From assembly GCA_947306175.1 (NCBI GenBank), contig CAMZFV010000019.1:1-54247 (forward strand): a DNA stretch of 54,247 nucleotides, read 5' to 3'. Within the stretch, counting starts at the first letter, position 1, and the number at the start of each line of letters is the position of its first letter. The translations under genes were made by a program, and so were the position numbers. Source of the stretch: an uncultured Prevotellaceae bacterium. GTDB lineage: Bacteria; Bacteroidota; Bacteroidia; Bacteroidales; Muribaculaceae. The notes beneath the pieces are model-generated. The model had not been told where the DNA came from, did no database searches, and was given only the letters and a program-made list of their open reading frames with translations. Shown piece by piece: positions 31,705 through 40,700 of the stretch.

Positions 31705-32610
31705 ATGTATCATTATCTTATAGGTCCCGCCGTGGGCGCTGTGATTGGTTACATCACCAATGACATCGCCATCAGGATGTTGTTCAGACCTCACCAGGCC
31801 AAGTACGTCATGGGCATACACATCCCGTTCACTCCTGGCATCATTCCCAAGGAGAAGGCGCGTATCGCCGGATCTATCGGCAAGGCAGTGAGCGAGAATC
31901 TGATGAACCGCGAGGTGCTGGAAAAGAGCCTATTGAGCCCTGACATGCTGGCCAAGATGAGCGACGCCATCGATGAGTTTGTTGCCACCCAGAGCCAAAA
32001 CGATGAAACCATCGAGCAATTTGCCAGCCATTATCTGACACAAGATGACCTTGATGCCATGAGACAAAACGTCACCTCGGGTGTAGTCAAGATGATTTCC
32101 GGGAAATTGCAGGACAGCCAGTTGGGTGACAATATCGCCCATATGGCCATCGAGCATGTCATGGAGAAAACCCGCAAGAGCGTGGTGGGACTTTTCGGTG
32201 CCGACAAATTTGTTGCCGGACTGGCCCTGCCGATTGAAAAACTGCTGGCCAAGCACATCAACGAGATCTTGCAGAACAACTCACACCAGATGGTTGAGGG
32301 GCTTGTCACCGATGAGTCTGAGAAATTGATGGGCATGACCATGAGCCAACTGGTTACGGGGCACGATGAGCAAGTGGCTCAAATCAAGAGCGGCATACAG
32401 AGCGCTTACAAAACCATTATCACTGAGCACCTGCCCCGCATCCTGCAGGATATCGACATCAGCACCATCATTGAGCAGCGCATCAACGAGATGGACATGA
32501 ACGAGGCCGAGGCCATCATCCTTGACGTAATGAAAAAAGAGCTACGCGCCATCGTTTGGCTCGGTGCCCTCCTAGGCAGTATCATGGGCACCCTGAACGC
32601 CATCCTATGA
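31705..32610 (+). CDS. DUF445 family membrane protein
   Basis: This 301-residue protein is of the DUF445 (YheB-like) family. The N-terminal membrane segment with GAVIGYITNDIAIRMLFRPH is the family signature, followed by PFTPGIIPKEKARIAGSIG. A long helical middle part is followed by a C-terminal membrane helix (VWLGALLGSIMGTLNAIL). The function is unknown across the family. It is linked to the LolA-like gene by a 16-nt gap and followed by a strong terminator. Confidence 0.9.
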   Translation: MYHYLIGPAVGAVIGYITNDIAIRMLFRPHQAKYVMGIHIPFTPGIIPKEKARIAGSIGKAVSENLMNREVLEKSLLSPDMLAKMSDAIDEFVATQSQNDETIEQFASHYLTQDDLDAMRQNVTSGVVKMISGKLQDSQLGDNIAHMAIEHVMEKTRKSVVGLFGADKFVAGLALPIEKLLAKHINEILQNNSHQMVEGLVTDESEKLMGMTMSQLVTGHDEQVAQIKSGIQSAYKTIITEHLPRILQDIDISTIIEQRINEMDMNEAEAIILDVMKKELRAIVWLGALLGSIMGTLNAIL

Positions 32611-32640
32611 CATTCGGTTCTAAAGGTATTCATATAAAAT

Positions 32641-32680
32641 CAGCAGAGACACTTTTTTTTGTGTTTCTGCTGTTTTTTTT
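32641..32680 (+). terminator. Terminator after the DUF445 gene
   Basis: CAGCAGAGACAC pairs with GTGTTTCTGCTG (one G-T pair) around a T-rich loop, followed by eight T. Confidence 0.9.
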
Positions 32681-32713
32681 ATAATAATATTTGGATTATT
32701 CATTACTAATTGT

Positions 32714-32721
32714 TATTTTTG
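32714..32721 (+). promoter_or_regulatory. -7 box of the 567-aa surface protein gene
   Basis: TATTTTTG followed by CGAC matches TAnnTTTG. Predicted start near 32726, about 57 nt before ATG at 32783. Confidence 0.7.
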
Positions 32722-32782
32722 CGACATTATTAGCTATAATACATAGCCTGCATTAATTATTAACCATTAAATTCTTAACAGT

Positions 32783-34486
32783 ATGAGAAAATTTTACATG
32801 ATCCTTGCAGCAATCGCTGCATTGACGATGTCTGCCCAGGCACAGAACTATGCCACCATCAATGTGGGCGACATGGACGATGCCGTGGTTTACAACGGCT
32901 CTTACTTTGACATGGCACCCACTACATTCTATGTGGCTCACACTGGCTGCCAGATGCTTTACACTCCCGACCTGCTGGCCGACATGAATGGCAAGCAGAA
33001 TGTGCTGATCAAATCTCTGGACTTCTGGTTCAGTTGTGAGACCTATGAGGAGATTGCCCGCAACGTGAAGATTTATCTTCAGGAAACAGATGCCACAGAG
33101 TTCGCTATCAATGAAGAAGGTGTTAAACAGTTCTTCGAGTTTGGGGAACCTGTCAAGGAGATGGCAATTAACATTGACATGCTCTCCTATTATGGAGAAG
33201 ACGTATGTCTCAATTTTGACTTTGAGCCGTTCGCCTTCACTCCTGGCAAGAGCTTGCTGATTACCATGATCTTTGACGCCGAGGATGACGACAACTGCAC
33301 TATGGGTAGCGACTATGCTGCCTTCTATACCTCGGGCATCCGTAGCCATGCCATGACCTACACCAACAACACGACCAGCTTCGTTGACTATGCCAATGGC
33401 AATGACTTCCCCGATGCAACTGCCACGCTGGGCTGCGGCACCAATGTCGAGCTCCCCGTGACCAGGATTGGTTACAACTACGAGGAAGCCATTCCTGAGC
33501 CTCAGGGTATCGTTCCTGCCAACCCGACCGCTGATAACTGGTATGACTGCGGTGACGAGAGCGGCTTCTCGAAGTTCTACTTCACCCTGCCCACCACGGA
33601 CGTAAACGGCAATGACCTCAATCCTGAGAACCTGAGCTATGCAGTTTGGATCAATGACGGTTTCGGTGAAGTATATCAGTTCACCTTCCCTGCCGAGGAC
33701 TATCGTTATGACCTGTATTACGATATTGACGAGGTTCCTTACTGGCTCTACAGCAGTGCTGTTGACTTCAGGGACTACTTCGTTTACATGTATCGTACCA
33801 ATGAGAACGACAATCCTCTGTTCGTTCGCGATGAGGAGCACAATGGTAACATCGGTATCCAGGTATTCTATACTTCGGAAGACCGTGCCAAGACCGCATC
33901 CGATATTGTATGGCTGTATGAAGATGAGACTCCCGAACCTCCCGAGCCTCCCACGCCCACCGAGAGCGTTATTCTTGTCATCGTTGACCAGGATGGTGTT
34001 GAGCACTTCTTCGAGTTGGCAAAGGGTGACAATGGCGACTTCACGACCACTGTTGCCATGACCTACGTGCCTTACGGCCAGGAATACTGGGATCCCAACC
34101 TGACCGATGAGGAGAACGAGGCTAACCGTCCTATTGCTCCCTTCTACTTCATCATCAATGACCAGCGCTACGGTGCTGAGGGTATGAGACCGACCGTTCT
34201 GGGTCTGGCCTTGGAGAATCCTCTGGATGGCGAGGCTGATGGCTTCTACACCATTCCTGTGGGCTTCAACTACACCTTGGGTGTGGCAGTCAACGAGAAC
34301 GAATACTATGTATATGCTGCTGTAGCCTCCTTCACCGGTGTTGACGAGCTGAACGCTAACAAGCCCGTTGCCGGTGTGCGCTACTTCAACATGGCAGGTC
34401 AGGAGATGGCACAGCCTAGCGGCTTGACTATCGTAGTGACCACCTACACCGACGGCACCACCAGCGCCGTTAAGGTGATCAAGTAA
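32783..34486 (+). CDS. Secreted modular protein with T9SS-like C-terminal tail (567 aa)
   Basis: This 567-residue exported protein has a signal peptide ending AQAQ near residue 20. Residues about 25-385 form beta-rich domains of unrecognised family. A Pro/Glu linker (ETPEPPEPPTPTES) follows. Residues about 404-520 form a module with FIINDQRYGAEGMRP, ALENPLDGEA and YTIPVGFNYTLGV. Two related modules occur in the protein at 41445. The last 40 residues, VRYFNMAGQEMAQPSG and then LTIVVTTYTDGTTSAVKVIK, resemble a type IX secretion sorting domain and recur in two other genes here. Strong codon bias suggests high expression. I know of no function for it. Confidence 0.85.
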   Translation: MRKFYMILAAIAALTMSAQAQNYATINVGDMDDAVVYNGSYFDMAPTTFYVAHTGCQMLYTPDLLADMNGKQNVLIKSLDFWFSCETYEEIARNVKIYLQETDATEFAINEEGVKQFFEFGEPVKEMAINIDMLSYYGEDVCLNFDFEPFAFTPGKSLLITMIFDAEDDDNCTMGSDYAAFYTSGIRSHAMTYTNNTTSFVDYANGNDFPDATATLGCGTNVELPVTRIGYNYEEAIPEPQGIVPANPTADNWYDCGDESGFSKFYFTLPTTDVNGNDLNPENLSYAVWINDGFGEVYQFTFPAEDYRYDLYYDIDEVPYWLYSSAVDFRDYFVYMYRTNENDNPLFVRDEEHNGNIGIQVFYTSEDRAKTASDIVWLYEDETPEPPEPPTPTESVILVIVDQDGVEHFFELAKGDNGDFTTTVAMTYVPYGQEYWDPNLTDEENEANRPIAPFYFIINDQRYGAEGMRPTVLGLALENPLDGEADGFYTIPVGFNYTLGVAVNENEYYVYAAVASFTGVDELNANKPVAGVRYFNMAGQEMAQPSGLTIVVTTYTDGTTSAVKVIK

Positions 34487-34521
34487 GCTCTAATGCTTTA
34501 GCGTTTCACTAACGTATAAAT

Positions 34522-34556
34522 TTCAGGCGGCCTCATCACGAGGTCGCCTGAATTAT
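34522..34556. terminator. Bidirectional terminator
   Basis: TTCAGGCGGCCTC (34522-34534) pairs with GAGGTCGCCTGAA (34540-34552, one G-T pair) around ATCAC. It separates the convergent surface protein gene and korB. Confidence 0.85.
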
Positions 34557-34584
34557 TCTGATTATATCCTACTCTACCTAAAGC

Positions 34585-35616
34585 CTAATCCACTTGCCAG
34601 GTGTCACCAGCCATGATGACATCCTCAAGACAGGTGAAGCCATGCTTGGCCTTGGCTTCTTCTACCTGCTCAGCTACACAGACCTCATAGGTAGGAGCCT
34701 CGACGGCACGGATGACACCGAGTGCCACGGGAAGGTCGGTACCGTCCATCATAGCCAGCATCTGGTGCAGGAAGAAACTCTCGCAATGGGCATCATGAAC
34801 GAGCACATCGTCGATGGTGTAACCATCCTCACCGATGGTCACGGCCTTGAGGCCGAAACCGTCCTGTACGAGACCACGGTTGTTGTCCTTACCGAAAATC
34901 ATCTTCTCGCCATGGACAAGGTGGATGGTGCGGTCGGCACGATTCTCTCGGTCGGTGATGTAGTTGTGGATACCGTTGTTGAAGATCATGCAGTTCTGCA
35001 GGATCTCAACGACCGCGCAACCCTTGTGCTGAGCGGCTGCCATCATCACTTCCTGGCTGATGTCCAGCGCCACGTCGAGACTGCGGGCAAAGAAGGTTCC
35101 GCGTGCACCAAAGGTCAACTCAGCGGGGACAAACGGATCCTCAACGGTGCCATAAGGTGACGACTTGGACTTGAAACCACGCGCACTCGTGGGAGAGAAC
35201 TGGCCCTTTGTCAAGCCATAGATGCGGTTGTTGAGCAGCAACAGGTTAACGTCGATATTGCGGCGCACCTCATGGATGAAGTGGTTGCCACCGATAGCGA
35301 GACAGTCACCATCGCCCGTAATCTGCCAAACGGTCATCTCGGGATTAGCGGTCTTGAAACCAGTTGCCACAGCACCACCACGGCCATGAATGGTGTGGAA
35401 GGCATAGGTCCTGGTATAGTAAGGCAGACGTGAGCTGCAACCGATACCAGAAATCACAGCGGTCTTCTCGCGTGGGATGCCCAGATGCGACATCGCCTTG
35501 AGCAGTACATTGAGTACAGCGTGGTCACCACAACCGGGACACCAGCGCACGGGCTGATTATTCTTGAAATCCAGGGGCTTCAAAGCCATCTCTTGATTAT
35601 TCATATTCTTTTCCAT
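34585..35616 (-). CDS. korB: 2-oxoacid:ferredoxin oxidoreductase beta subunit (KorB)
   Basis: This 343-residue subunit binds thiamine diphosphate. It has CPGCGDHAVLN near residue 27, GIGCSSRLPYY, and the Mg/ThDP motif GDGDCLAIGGNHF followed by NNRIYGLTKGQFSPTS. That sequence pattern is typical of 2-oxoglutarate:ferredoxin oxidoreductase. With KorA it converts 2-oxoglutarate and CoA to succinyl-CoA, reducing ferredoxin; the reverse reaction serves anaerobic carbon fixation. Its ATG overlaps the korA TAA by one base (TAATG), showing translational coupling. The second Met (residue 5) is an alternative start. Confidence 0.96.
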   Translation of the reverse strand: MEKNMNNQEMALKPLDFKNNQPVRWCPGCGDHAVLNVLLKAMSHLGIPREKTAVISGIGCSSRLPYYTRTYAFHTIHGRGGAVATGFKTANPEMTVWQITGDGDCLAIGGNHFIHEVRRNIDVNLLLLNNRIYGLTKGQFSPTSARGFKSKSSPYGTVEDPFVPAELTFGARGTFFARSLDVALDISQEVMMAAAQHKGCAVVEILQNCMIFNNGIHNYITDRENRADRTIHLVHGEKMIFGKDNNRGLVQDGFGLKAVTIGEDGYTIDDVLVHDAHCESFFLHQMLAMMDGTDLPVALGVIRAVEAPTYEVCVAEQVEEAKAKHGFTCLEDVIMAGDTWQVD

Positions 35617-37466
35617 TAGATTTCCTCCTCCATCATGATGTTCTTAACTCCGTCAACAATTTCCTGAACCAGGAACGGCTGACCTTGCACCTTGTTGATG
35701 TGGCAGATGTTCAGGTTGGGAATCTTGCTCTGCAGGTAGCTGGCCAGTTGACCAGTGTTCAACTCGGCGACAATCACCGTCTTGAAGCGGCTAAGCAGCT
35801 CAGCGGTGTTCTTGGGCAGCGGGTTGATGTAGCGGATGTGGGTCATCGCGATTCTGAAGCCCTCATCGTTCAAGCGGTTCACGGCATCGAGGATATGGCC
35901 ATAAGTACTGCCCCAACCCAGGATGATGGTGTCGGCACCCGAGTCACCCTTGAGTTTGAGTTCGGGAATATCGTTGGCCACGTTGGCAATCTTCATGCGG
36001 CGCGTCTCAACCATGTGGGCATGGTTGATGGGGTCGTTGCTGAGCACGCCCAGGTTGAAGTCCTTCTCCAGACCACCGACCACGTGCTCCAAGCCCTTGG
36101 TGCCAGGGATAGCCCAGTAGCGGATGCCCAGTGCGTTACGCATGAAGGGGGTCCAGGTGGGTTTCAGAGCCTCGGGGACATAGTTGGGCTTGATGACGGG
36201 ATACTCACCCTCCTCGGGGATGCGCCATGCCGACGAACCGTTGGCAATAAAGGCATCGGTGAGCAGGATGACGGGGGTCATGTGCTCAATGGCGAGACGG
36301 GCAGCCTGAAAAGCCATCTTGAAGCAATCGGTGGGCGATGCTGCAGCAAGAACCACCAGGGGGCTCTCACCACTGCGTCCATAGAGTGCCTGCTGCAAAT
36401 CGGTCTGCTCGGTCTTGGTGGGAAGACCCGTTGAGGGACCGCCACGCTGCACGTCAACGAGCACGAGGGGCAACTCGGCCATAACGGCCAAACCCAGCGC
36501 CTCGCTCTTGAGCGCCAAACCGGGACCCGAAGTGGTGGTCACTGCCAGATGTCCGGCAAAAGCGGCGCCGATGGCAGAACAGATACCACCTATCTCATCC
36601 TCCATCTGAATAGCCTTCACACCCAAATCGCGGCGCTTGGCCAGCTCATGCAGTATGTCGGTGGCGGGAGTGATGGGATAAGAACCCAGGAACAAGGGGC
36701 GACCGCTCATCTCGGAGGCCTTGATCAGGCCCCATGCGGTAGCCTTGTTACCGCTCACGTCGGTATAAGTGCCCGGACGGACCTCGTCGCTCTGGATACG
36801 GTAGGTCGATACCGTGGCGTGGATATTGTGTCCGTAGTTGTAACCGCCCTTGATCACAAGTTCGTTAGCGGCATACACCTCGGGCTTATCGGCAAACTTC
36901 GCCTTAAGGAACTTCAACGGAGCCTCCATGGGACGGTTGAAGAGCCAGCACACGAGACCCAGGGCAAACATGTTGCGGCACTTGAGCTGTGCCTTCAGGT
37001 CCATGCCTGTGTCCTTAAGCGCCTCCTTGACCATCGTGGTGATGGGGGCTTCGATAACCTGAGCCTTGAGATTCAGTTCCTCATAGGGCTCATCGGTCGT
37101 GTAGAGTGCCTTGTCGAGGCCAACCTGGGTAAAGGTGTCGATGTCAACGATGGCGGCACCACCCTTGCGCAGGAACTGTGCGTTCACCTTGAGGGCCGCG
37201 GGGTTCATTGCCACCAGAACGTCGCATTCGTCACCAGGGGTGTGCACACCGTGACCGATGTGAACCTGGAAACCAGAGACACCGCCCAACGAGCCTTGTG
37301 GGGCGCGCACCTCGGCGGGATAATCGGGGAAAGTGGAAATGCGGTCACCAAGTCCCGCACTCACATTAGAGAAAATGTTGCCAGCCAACTGCATACCATC
37401 GCCGCTATCGCCCGAGAAGCGCACGACGATGCTCTGACGGAACTGGACTTTTGCTTTTTCTGCCAT
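35616..37466 (-). CDS. korA: 2-oxoacid:ferredoxin oxidoreductase, fused gamma-alpha subunit (KorA)
   Basis: This 616-residue protein joins the gamma domain (residues about 10-190, RFSGDSGDGMQLAGNIFSNV at its start) to the alpha subunit (from about residue 225, with LGSYPITPATDILHELAKR and TTSGPGLALKSEALGLAVMA). The fusion is the usual KorA form in Bacteroidetes. It is the first gene of korAB, with a promoter about 42 nt upstream on the minus strand. The operon lies between two genes of the secreted-tail family on the opposite strand. Confidence 0.96.
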   Translation of the reverse strand: MAEKAKVQFRQSIVVRFSGDSGDGMQLAGNIFSNVSAGLGDRISTFPDYPAEVRAPQGSLGGVSGFQVHIGHGVHTPGDECDVLVAMNPAALKVNAQFLRKGGAAIVDIDTFTQVGLDKALYTTDEPYEELNLKAQVIEAPITTMVKEALKDTGMDLKAQLKCRNMFALGLVCWLFNRPMEAPLKFLKAKFADKPEVYAANELVIKGGYNYGHNIHATVSTYRIQSDEVRPGTYTDVSGNKATAWGLIKASEMSGRPLFLGSYPITPATDILHELAKRRDLGVKAIQMEDEIGGICSAIGAAFAGHLAVTTTSGPGLALKSEALGLAVMAELPLVLVDVQRGGPSTGLPTKTEQTDLQQALYGRSGESPLVVLAAASPTDCFKMAFQAARLAIEHMTPVILLTDAFIANGSSAWRIPEEGEYPVIKPNYVPEALKPTWTPFMRNALGIRYWAIPGTKGLEHVVGGLEKDFNLGVLSNDPINHAHMVETRRMKIANVANDIPELKLKGDSGADTIILGWGSTYGHILDAVNRLNDEGFRIAMTHIRYINPLPKNTAELLSRFKTVIVAELNTGQLASYLQSKIPNLNICHINKVQGQPFLVQEIVDGVKNIMMEEEI

Positions 37467-37507
37467 TTTGTTAAAGTACTGTTGATGTAAACCTTCTAAA
37501 ACCGCCG

Positions 37508-37515
37508 CAAAATTA
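37508..37515 (-). promoter_or_regulatory. -7 box of korAB
   Basis: TAATTTTG followed by CGGC on the minus strand. Predicted start near 37503, about 37 nt before the korA ATG. Confidence 0.7.
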
Positions 37516-37537
37516 CAACTAATTTCCCGAATAAAAC

Positions 37538-37553
37538 ATTATTCATGAATAAT
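37538..37553. promoter_or_regulatory. 16-bp perfect palindrome upstream of korA
   Basis: ATTATTCATGAATAAT is a perfect palindrome centred about 30 bp upstream of the korA -7 box, where a -33 region or operator would lie. Its right end overlaps a plus-strand TAATTTTG (37550-37557). It could be an operator. Apart from this and the two promoters, the 331-bp spacer 37467-37797 is AT-rich and shows nothing else I can name. Confidence 0.4.
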
Positions 37554-37671
37554 TTTGCGCATATTTGTCACAATACGAGCCATTTGTCATGGTCAAGGGC
37601 TGACATAAGGGAAAAAGTGACCATAAAAACGGGAAAAAACACATTATTTAAATAAAAAAAGAACGTGTTCT

Positions 37672-37703
37672 TTTGTTTATTATAAATAAGTTTCCTAACT
37701 TTG
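37672..37703 (+). promoter_or_regulatory. Two-box promoter of the 1114-aa surface protein gene
   Basis: TTTG (37672-37675) and TAACTTTG (37696-37703) are 20 nt apart, the best complete -33/-7 pair in the window. Predicted start near 37708, with a leader of about 90 nt. Confidence 0.8.
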
Positions 37704-37797
37704 CAGATTATTGTGGAACGAAAGCTTCACGATAGCAATGCAACAATTATAAACTGAGATTATCACTTTTATTGTTTTATAATTTATTAATCATTTC

Positions 37798-40700
37798 ATG
37801 TCTATGAAAAAATTCTTTACTTTACTGTCAATGGTAGTAATGCTGGCCTTCTCTTCGCAGGCAGCATTCTATCTCGTCGGAAATGAGCCATTCGGCAAAG
37901 GCTGGGATCCTTCCGCTGGTGTCGAAATGACCATGAACGCTGACGGCACCTACAGTTACAAGGGTACCATCAATGGTTCAATCTGGTTTGTCATGGCTGA
38001 TGGTCTTGCCGATGCAGGCGACTGGGCCACGTTCAACGACAACATGCGTATCGGTCCCACCGGTGGTGACGAGACCGTTACCCTTGACACCTGGACCACC
38101 ACCCAAAAGTCTGGTGGAGACCATGGTGCTTACAAATTCACCGGTTCAGGTAGTGAGTACACCATCACCTACAACCCCTTCATCAACAAGTTCAAGATTG
38201 AGGGTGAGTATGTACCTGTGCCCATCTCCACCTACACCGTAGCCGGTGCACCCGCATCGATATTCGGTACCGAGTGGGATCCCACCAACACAGACAATGA
38301 CATGACCCAGCTCTCGAATGGCTTCTATGAGCTGATCAAGACTGGTTGTGAGTTGGCCGAAGGCACCGATGTTGCCTTCAAGGTGGTTGGTAACCGCGAC
38401 TGGGGTACCTGCTGGCCCGCCGAGAACTTTGTTTACACCATTCAGGAGAGCGGCATTTATACGCTGAAATTCATCTTTGATCCCAGCACTTCGACCATCT
38501 CGCTGACTGGCACAATCGAGACTGGCTTTGACCCCAAGACTGGCTTCATGTACATCCTGGGTCAGGTGAACGGTAATGGTTGGGATCCCAGCGTGGGCGT
38601 TCCCATGGAGGCTGTGAACGAGAATGTATTCAAGGCCACCTTTACCGCTGCTGGTGAGGTCATCGACGAAAACGATGGCATCGGCTACAGCTACTTCTCA
38701 TTCACCAGCAAGCTGGGTGAGAACAGTGACGACTGGAGCGGCATCGCAGGCTATCGCCTGGGCTCTATCGAGGATGGCTTCCTCCTGAGCGAGGATATGA
38801 TGGGTATCGAAATTGGGCTGGGCGGCTTCGGTAAGCCCAACAGCTTCAAGGTTCCCGCTGGCGAATATGAGGTAGAAATTAACCTCGAGACCATGACCAT
38901 GATCATCAATCTTGTTAAAGCCGAAGAGGAAACTTACAAGATGGAGAAGATCTGGGAGGTTAGCGATGTGTCCTTCCTGACCACCGCTGACGTTCGTCAG
39001 GGCTTCGGTATGAACGGACGCTTCTATGTGAACGACAAGGCCACCCAGACCATCTACGTGATTGGCAAGAGCGGTTTGACCAACACCAGCTATCCCGGTG
39101 GCGCCAACTGCGGTCTGACCCGTGACGAGGCCGGCAACCTGGTTGTCAGCAACGCCACCTTCCCCGATCCCTGGAGCGCTGAGGCCACCATCAAGGTCAT
39201 CAACCCCGAGACCAACGACATGAAGGAATATGTTGTTCCTCAGGAGTGCGGTCTGGAAGGTCGCTGCGACTTCCTGGGCTTTGCCAAGGGTAACCTCATG
39301 GAGGACGGTGTTCTCTATCTGGTTGGTGGCACTACCAGTGGTGTTGCCATCATGACCATTGCCGGTGGTGAGGTAAGCATCGACGAGTGCTATCCTGCTA
39401 CTTGCGACGGTCTGACTCCCACCACTTCAACCGTTGTTAACTACTTCAAGGATCTGGCTGGCGAAGAGGCTCTGCTTTATGTAACCCGCAATGCCAATCC
39501 CATGAAGCTCATCGCCGACGGTGACAACTTCGTGGCCAGTGCCATCGCACTGCCTGGCAAGGGTACTTGCAACGGTGTATTCCCCTTCGTTTGGGACGGC
39601 AAGCAGTACTTCCTGTATCCCCAGGCTCCCAACTACCAGAATGCATTTGCTATTGCTGAGGCTGGTGCCGAGGAGCCCCTCGTAGCTATCCCCTCAACCT
39701 TCGAGGGCAACGCTAACACCTATCAGGCAGACTGGCTGAACGCCGAGGCTCATGACAATGTTGTCACGATCTATCAGTACTATCCCGGCGGCAACTTCAC
39801 CGTTTACCGCTTGACCAAGAACGTTCCCGAGCCCGAGCCCACCACTCCTCCCACCATCACCACCGAGGAGACCGAGGATGGCATCGTAATCACTGTAACC
39901 GGTGAGGGCGAGATCCACGTTTATGTTGATGGCAATGAGGTTTCCAACCCCTACACCATCCCCTTCGGTGACGAGGAGCAGACTGTTACCGTTACCGCAA
40001 CCGCTCAGGGCGAAGGCCAGGCAGTGAGCGAGACCACCACGCTCGTGGTTGTTATTCCCGCCAAGCCGCAGCCCGGTGAAGAGGGTTATGTTATTGAGAA
40101 GGTTTGGGACATCACCGATGTATCCTTCATGACCACCGCCGACGTTCGTCAGGGCTTCGGTATGAACGGCCGCTTCTATGTGAACGACAAGGGCACCCAG
40201 ACCATCTACGTGATTGGCAAGAATGGTAAGACCGACACCACCTATCCCGGTGGCGCTAACTGCGGTCTGACCCGTGACGAGGCCGGCAACCTGGTTGTCA
40301 GCAACGCCACCTTCCCCGATCCCTGGAGCGCTGAGGCCACCATCAAGGTCATCAACCCCGAGACCAACGACATGAAGGAATATGTTGTTCCTCAGGAGTG
40401 CGGTCTGGAAGGTCGCTGCGACTTCCTGGGCTTTGCCAAGGGTAACCTCATGGAGGACGGTGTTCTCTATCTGGTTGGTGGCACTACCAGTGGTGTTGCC
40501 ATCATGACCATTGCCGGTGGTGAGGTAAGCATCGACGAGTGCTATCCTGCTACTTGCGACGGTCTGACTCCCACCACTTCAACCGTTGTTAACTACTTCA
40601 AGGATCTGGCTGGCGAAGAGGCTCTGCTTTATGTAACCCGCAACGCTGCTCTGATGAAGCTCATCGCCGATGGCGACAACTTCGTTGCTGGTGCAATCAC

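Noticed and set aside
32753..34006. 417-codon minus-strand open frame
   Set aside because: Antisense to the 567-aa secreted protein gene, which has a signal peptide, promoter and recognisable tail. The antisense peptide has none.
36549..37490. 313-codon plus-strand open frame
   Set aside because: Antisense to korA and extending into its promoter region; no family resemblance.
39106..40643. Insertion sequence or transposon based on the long direct repeats
   Set aside because: The repeats lie within one open reading frame in phase and encode a duplicated protein domain; there is no transposase or inverted terminal repeat.
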